Shown one piece after another: positions 6,280 through 8,743 of a stretch of 8,743 nt of DNA. Source of the DNA: Caldifarciminota bacterium (lineage in GTDB: Bacteria > Hydrothermota > UBA3072 > WFRC01); NCBI GenBank assembly GCA_015486685.1, contig WFRC01000250.1, positions 1 to 8,743 of the forward strand, in the 5' to 3' direction. Position 1 is the first letter of the stretch. Each line of letters begins with the position of its first letter. The position numbers and the translations under genes are program-made. The notes beneath the pieces are model-generated. The model was not told the DNA's origin, ran no database searches, and worked only from the letters and a program-made list of their open reading frames with translations.

Positions 6280-8743
6280 ATGAAAAAGTTACTGATTGTA
6301 TTGATGACGATTCTTCCTGTGATTGTATATGCACAAACTACCACAATTAATGCTCCAAGAGATGGTGCATATTTCCCGGGAAGGATTATAGGTTATGCTA
6401 CTTCAACAGCCGCAGGCGGTGCCACTGTGGATACGGGATATGCTGAACTTTCCCGTTCAGGATGGGATAGTGGATGGATTGGTGGAGTTGCGGATGATGG
6501 TGCATTTAATTCTGATACAGAAAACTGGCATAGCAATATAACAGATACCAATTCTACCCTTCCTGTTGATAATACTCAATATACCCTTATGATGTATGCT
6601 ACTGATAATACCACTGCCTCAACGGATACCGATTCTGTTCATATCTACTTAGACCAGACAGTTCCTGTTGTTTCAATTACTTTCCCTGTAAACAATGGTT
6701 ATGTGCATAATTCTCAAAACATATATGGCACGGCAACAGACAATCTTTCAGGAATTGATAGCATTGATGTGATTATAGATACAAGTGGTATAATAATTTC
6801 TTCTGGTAAAGCAACACTGTCAGGACCATCAACCAATAAAAGTTGGTCATATAAGTTTAATGTTCCTGCTACTGATGCCGAAGGAACACAATATAAGATT
6901 GTAGTAATAGCCTATGATAATGCCCCTTATGACACCAATGACTATACCACTGCAAATGCTGATACAGATAGTATATTTGTCCGGAAGGATGCAACATCCC
7001 CTGTTAACTCTATTATCTTCCCTGTAAATAATGGATATGTGCATAATTCTCAAAATATATATGGCACGGCGACAGATAATCTTTCAGGGATAGATAGCAT
7101 AGATGTGATTATAGATACAAGTGGTATAATAATCTCTTCCGGGGAAGCAACCCTTTCAGGACCATCTACATCCAGAAATTGGTCGTATAATTGGAATGTC
7201 CCTGCAACCGATGCCGAAGGGACTCAATATCATATAAAAACAATTGCTTATGATAATTCTCCTTATGATACATTTTATACAACAGGAAATCCAGATACGG
7301 CAGAGATTTGGGTTCAAAAGGATGCAACTTCACCAGTAGTTTCTGTAAGTTTCCCAGAAGATAGTGCAGGTGCCCATGATTCTCTAATTGTTTCAGGCAC
7401 GGCAACAGATAATCTTTCAGGGATAGATAGCATAGATGTGATTATAGATACAAATGGGACTGTAATTGATTCTGGGCATGCAGATATTTCAAGTTTACCA
7501 AACTGGTCTTATAAGTTTAATGTTCCTGCAACCGATGCTGAAGGGACTCAATATAATATTAATGTAATTGCCTATGATAAATCTTTATACGATACCTTAT
7601 ATACCACAGGTAATGCTGATACTGATAGCGTCTGGGTAAAGAAGGATACAACCCCTCCAAATATTACATTTACTCAACCTGCTTCTCTCGGGTGGGTAAA
7701 TGGAAATGCAAATCTTACAGGTAATATAACAGATAATGTATCAGGGGTTGATTCGGTAGATGTATTTGTTTATGCCACTGCCAATGATTCTTTACTCTCT
7801 TCTGGTAAAGCAACCCTATCAGGACCATTAACAAATAGGATATGGAATTATAATTTTTCTCCACCTTCATCAGACCCACAGGGGGCTGAATATAAAATCA
7901 AATTGGAAGGATATGATAGAGCATATATTATTCCAGATTATACCACAGGAAATCTTGATATTGATTCCATATTTGTATATAAAGATACAATTCCTCCAAC
8001 ATCTACAATTACTGAACCTTCTGAAGGAGAAAGATGGACTGGTGTTGATACCGTTTATGGTAATGCAAACGATGAAACACCAGGTTCAGGGGTAGATTCT
8101 GTCCAGATTTCAATAGATGGCGGTTTATGGACGAAAGTTTCACCAAATAGTGATGGAAACTACAATGCCTGGCTTTATTCTCTTAATACAGCAACCCTTA
8201 CCGATGGAAGTCACACAATACAATCAAAGGCATTTGATAAGGCAGTTGGTCCAAATATAGAAACTCCTATAAGGACAGTGACATTTTATGTAGATAATAG
8301 TGCCCCTGTATGGGATTCTTTAACGGATGAGGACCCGGATATCAAATATAGAAATGGTGAGTTAATTACTCTAAAAGCATTTCTCGATGATACTGGATAT
8401 ACAGTCACAGGGGACTTCTCAAACATAGATAATCAATATGTATCAGGGGCTGAAAATGTCACAGATAATGGAGATTCCACATACACTATTACCTATCAAA
8501 TAAGCACAAGCAATACAAATCCCGATGGTTCATATAGAATATATGTTACTGCCAAGGATTTTGCCGGGAGAATTGCAAAAGATTCTATTGACCTTGTACT
8601 GGATAATTCAGGACCAAAGACCATTAAATTATCTCTTAATGATGCAGATGACATAATCAATACAGGGGATATATTAACAGCGACAATAAAAGATACAAAT
8701 GGGGTAATTGCTGCTGAATACTTCATAGATAATACAGGATATG
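6280..8743 (+). CDS. Large exported protein of tandem Ig-like repeats (5' part, runs off the window)
   Basis: The frame from ATG6280 stays open for 821 codons to the window edge. Residues 1-18 (MKKLLIVLMTILPVIVYA) are a Sec signal peptide with likely cleavage before Gln19. A divergent Ig-like module follows (about 19-126), then tandem Ig-like units at about 127-238, 239-349, 350-456, 457-569, 570-673, 674-776 and a partial one from 777. Units open with a D-x-x-x-P lead (DQTVPVVSITFP, DATSPVNSIIFP, DTTPPNITFTQP) and most contain a GTATDNLSGIDSIDV-like strand pair; this resembles bacterial Ig-like (Big-type) repeats. Asp-rich turns suggest calcium-stabilised folds. No catalytic motif is seen. 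The likely role is a surface stalk, adhesin or S-layer-associated protein; the C-terminus, which would show any cell-wall or secretion sorting domain, is outside the window. It may be transcribed apart from the upstream operon. Confidence 0.88.
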   Translation, partial: MKKLLIVLMTILPVIVYAQTTTINAPRDGAYFPGRIIGYATSTAAGGATVDTGYAELSRSGWDSGWIGGVADDGAFNSDTENWHSNITDTNSTLPVDNTQYTLMMYATDNTTASTDTDSVHIYLDQTVPVVSITFPVNNGYVHNSQNIYGTATDNLSGIDSIDVIIDTSGIIISSGKATLSGPSTNKSWSYKFNVPATDAEGTQYKIVVIAYDNAPYDTNDYTTANADTDSIFVRKDATSPVNSIIFPVNNGYVHNSQNIYGTATDNLSGIDSIDVIIDTSGIIISSGEATLSGPSTSRNWSYNWNVPATDAEGTQYHIKTIAYDNSPYDTFYTTGNPDTAEIWVQKDATSPVVSVSFPEDSAGAHDSLIVSGTATDNLSGIDSIDVIIDTNGTVIDSGHADISSLPNWSYKFNVPATDAEGTQYNINVIAYDKSLYDTLYTTGNADTDSVWVKKDTTPPNITFTQPASLGWVNGNANLTGNITDNVSGVDSVDVFVYATANDSLLSSGKATLSGPLTNRIWNYNFSPPSSDPQGAEYKIKLEGYDRAYIIPDYTTGNLDIDSIFVYKDTIPPTSTITEPSEGERWTGVDTVYGNANDETPGSGVDSVQISIDGGLWTKVSPNSDGNYNAWLYSLNTATLTDGSHTIQSKAFDKAVGPNIETPIRTVTFYVDNSAPVWDSLTDEDPDIKYRNGELITLKAFLDDTGYTVTGDFSNIDNQYVSGAENVTDNGDSTYTITYQISTSNTNPDGSYRIYVTAKDFAGRIAKDSIDLVLDNSGPKTIKLSLNDADDIINTGDILTATIKDTNGVIAAEYFIDNTGY
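6658..7647 (+). repeat. Three closely related Ig-like repeat units with DNA-level similarity
   Basis: Units at 6658-6993, 6994-7326 and 7327-7647 (112, 111 and 107 codons). Units 1 and 2 align without gaps at an offset of 336 bases; by hand count about 14 of the 145 bases at 6685-6829 differ from 7021-7165, and all but one change is synonymous. Units 2 and 3 share 62 bases (7063-7124 and 7396-7457) with only two differences, inside more diverged sequence. Confidence 0.9.
7648..8743 (+). repeat. Diverged Ig-like repeat units
   Basis: Units at about 7648-7986, 7987-8298, 8299-8607 and 8608 onward continue the array, but with weak sequence similarity. Unit 4 still shows NITDNVSGVDSVDVFV and SSGKATLSGP. 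Unit 5 has GSGVDSVQISIDGG, as in Ig domains that read W-x-x-V after the strand. Units 6 and 7 begin at NSAPVWDSL and NSGPKTIKL and have a YxFIDN/YVSGA-like pattern, so they may be a different Ig subtype. Boundaries are approximate. Confidence 0.65.

Noticed and set aside
6658..7647. CRISPR array or mobile-element repeats
   Set aside because: The repeats are in-frame, over 300 bp long, coding, and follow protein-domain boundaries. There are no short spacers and no transposase.
7913..8095. Plus-strand 60-codon ORF inside the Ig-repeat gene, considered as a sign of a frameshift
   Set aside because: The main frame from 6280 stays open through this stretch and the Ig-like pattern continues on both sides, so this ORF is an out-of-frame shadow and there is no frameshift.
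7166..8726. Minus-strand ORFs at 7166-7405 and 8496-8726 (also 6847-7053)
   Set aside because: They are antisense to the Ig-repeat frame and have no family resemblance; the repeat composition explains the open frames.

Overview
The window comes from an AT-rich bacterial genome and is almost fully coding, with every gene on the + strand. Several features point to a Gram-negative (diderm) organism: a lipoprotein signal, Sec signal peptides, a predicted outer-membrane beta-barrel and an OmpA-type domain. Most starts have a strong AAGGAGG-type ribosome-binding site, which argues against Bacteroidota, where such sites are usually weak. The style (PKD domains, PD40/TolB-like propellers, FlgT/LPP20-like plus TPR proteins, long Ig-like repeat proteins) fits poorly characterised diderm lineages such as WOR-3/Stahlbacteria or Cloacimonadota. 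That placement is a guess from style, not a determination.

Layout: (1) bases 1-113 are the last codons of an upstream gene whose end is identical to the end of the next gene; (2) 135-2525 encodes a 796-aa lipoprotein with a beta-rich N-terminal half, a PKD domain and a six-blade TolB/PD40-like propeller; (3) 2545-3162 encodes a 205-aa protein with two membrane helices; (4) 3152-4594 encodes a predicted beta-barrel, carboxypeptidase-regulatory-like and OmpA-like protein; (5) 4604-6196 encodes a secreted or periplasmic protein with an FlgT/LPP20-like domain, a coiled coil and about nine TPRs; (6) a possible terminator hairpin at 6225-6255; (7) 6280 to the window edge is the start of a large exported protein made of tandem Ig-like repeats. 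This last gene has no stop in the window.

Genes 135-6196 look like one transcription unit: gaps are 19 bp, an 11-bp overlap, then 9 bp. Together they would form an envelope module with a propeller lipoprotein, a membrane protein, an OmpA-like anchor protein and a coiled-coil/TPR protein. The order loosely recalls tolB-pal-cpoB, but no TolQ, TolR or TolA is present and the OmpA-like domain lacks a key ligand residue, so this is analogy only. The most concrete oddities are a perfect 131-bp direct repeat (1-131 = 2413-2543) covering a gene end and the spacer behind it, and mosaic DNA repeats inside the Ig-like gene. I found no RNA genes, CRISPR arrays, transposases or genes on the minus strand.
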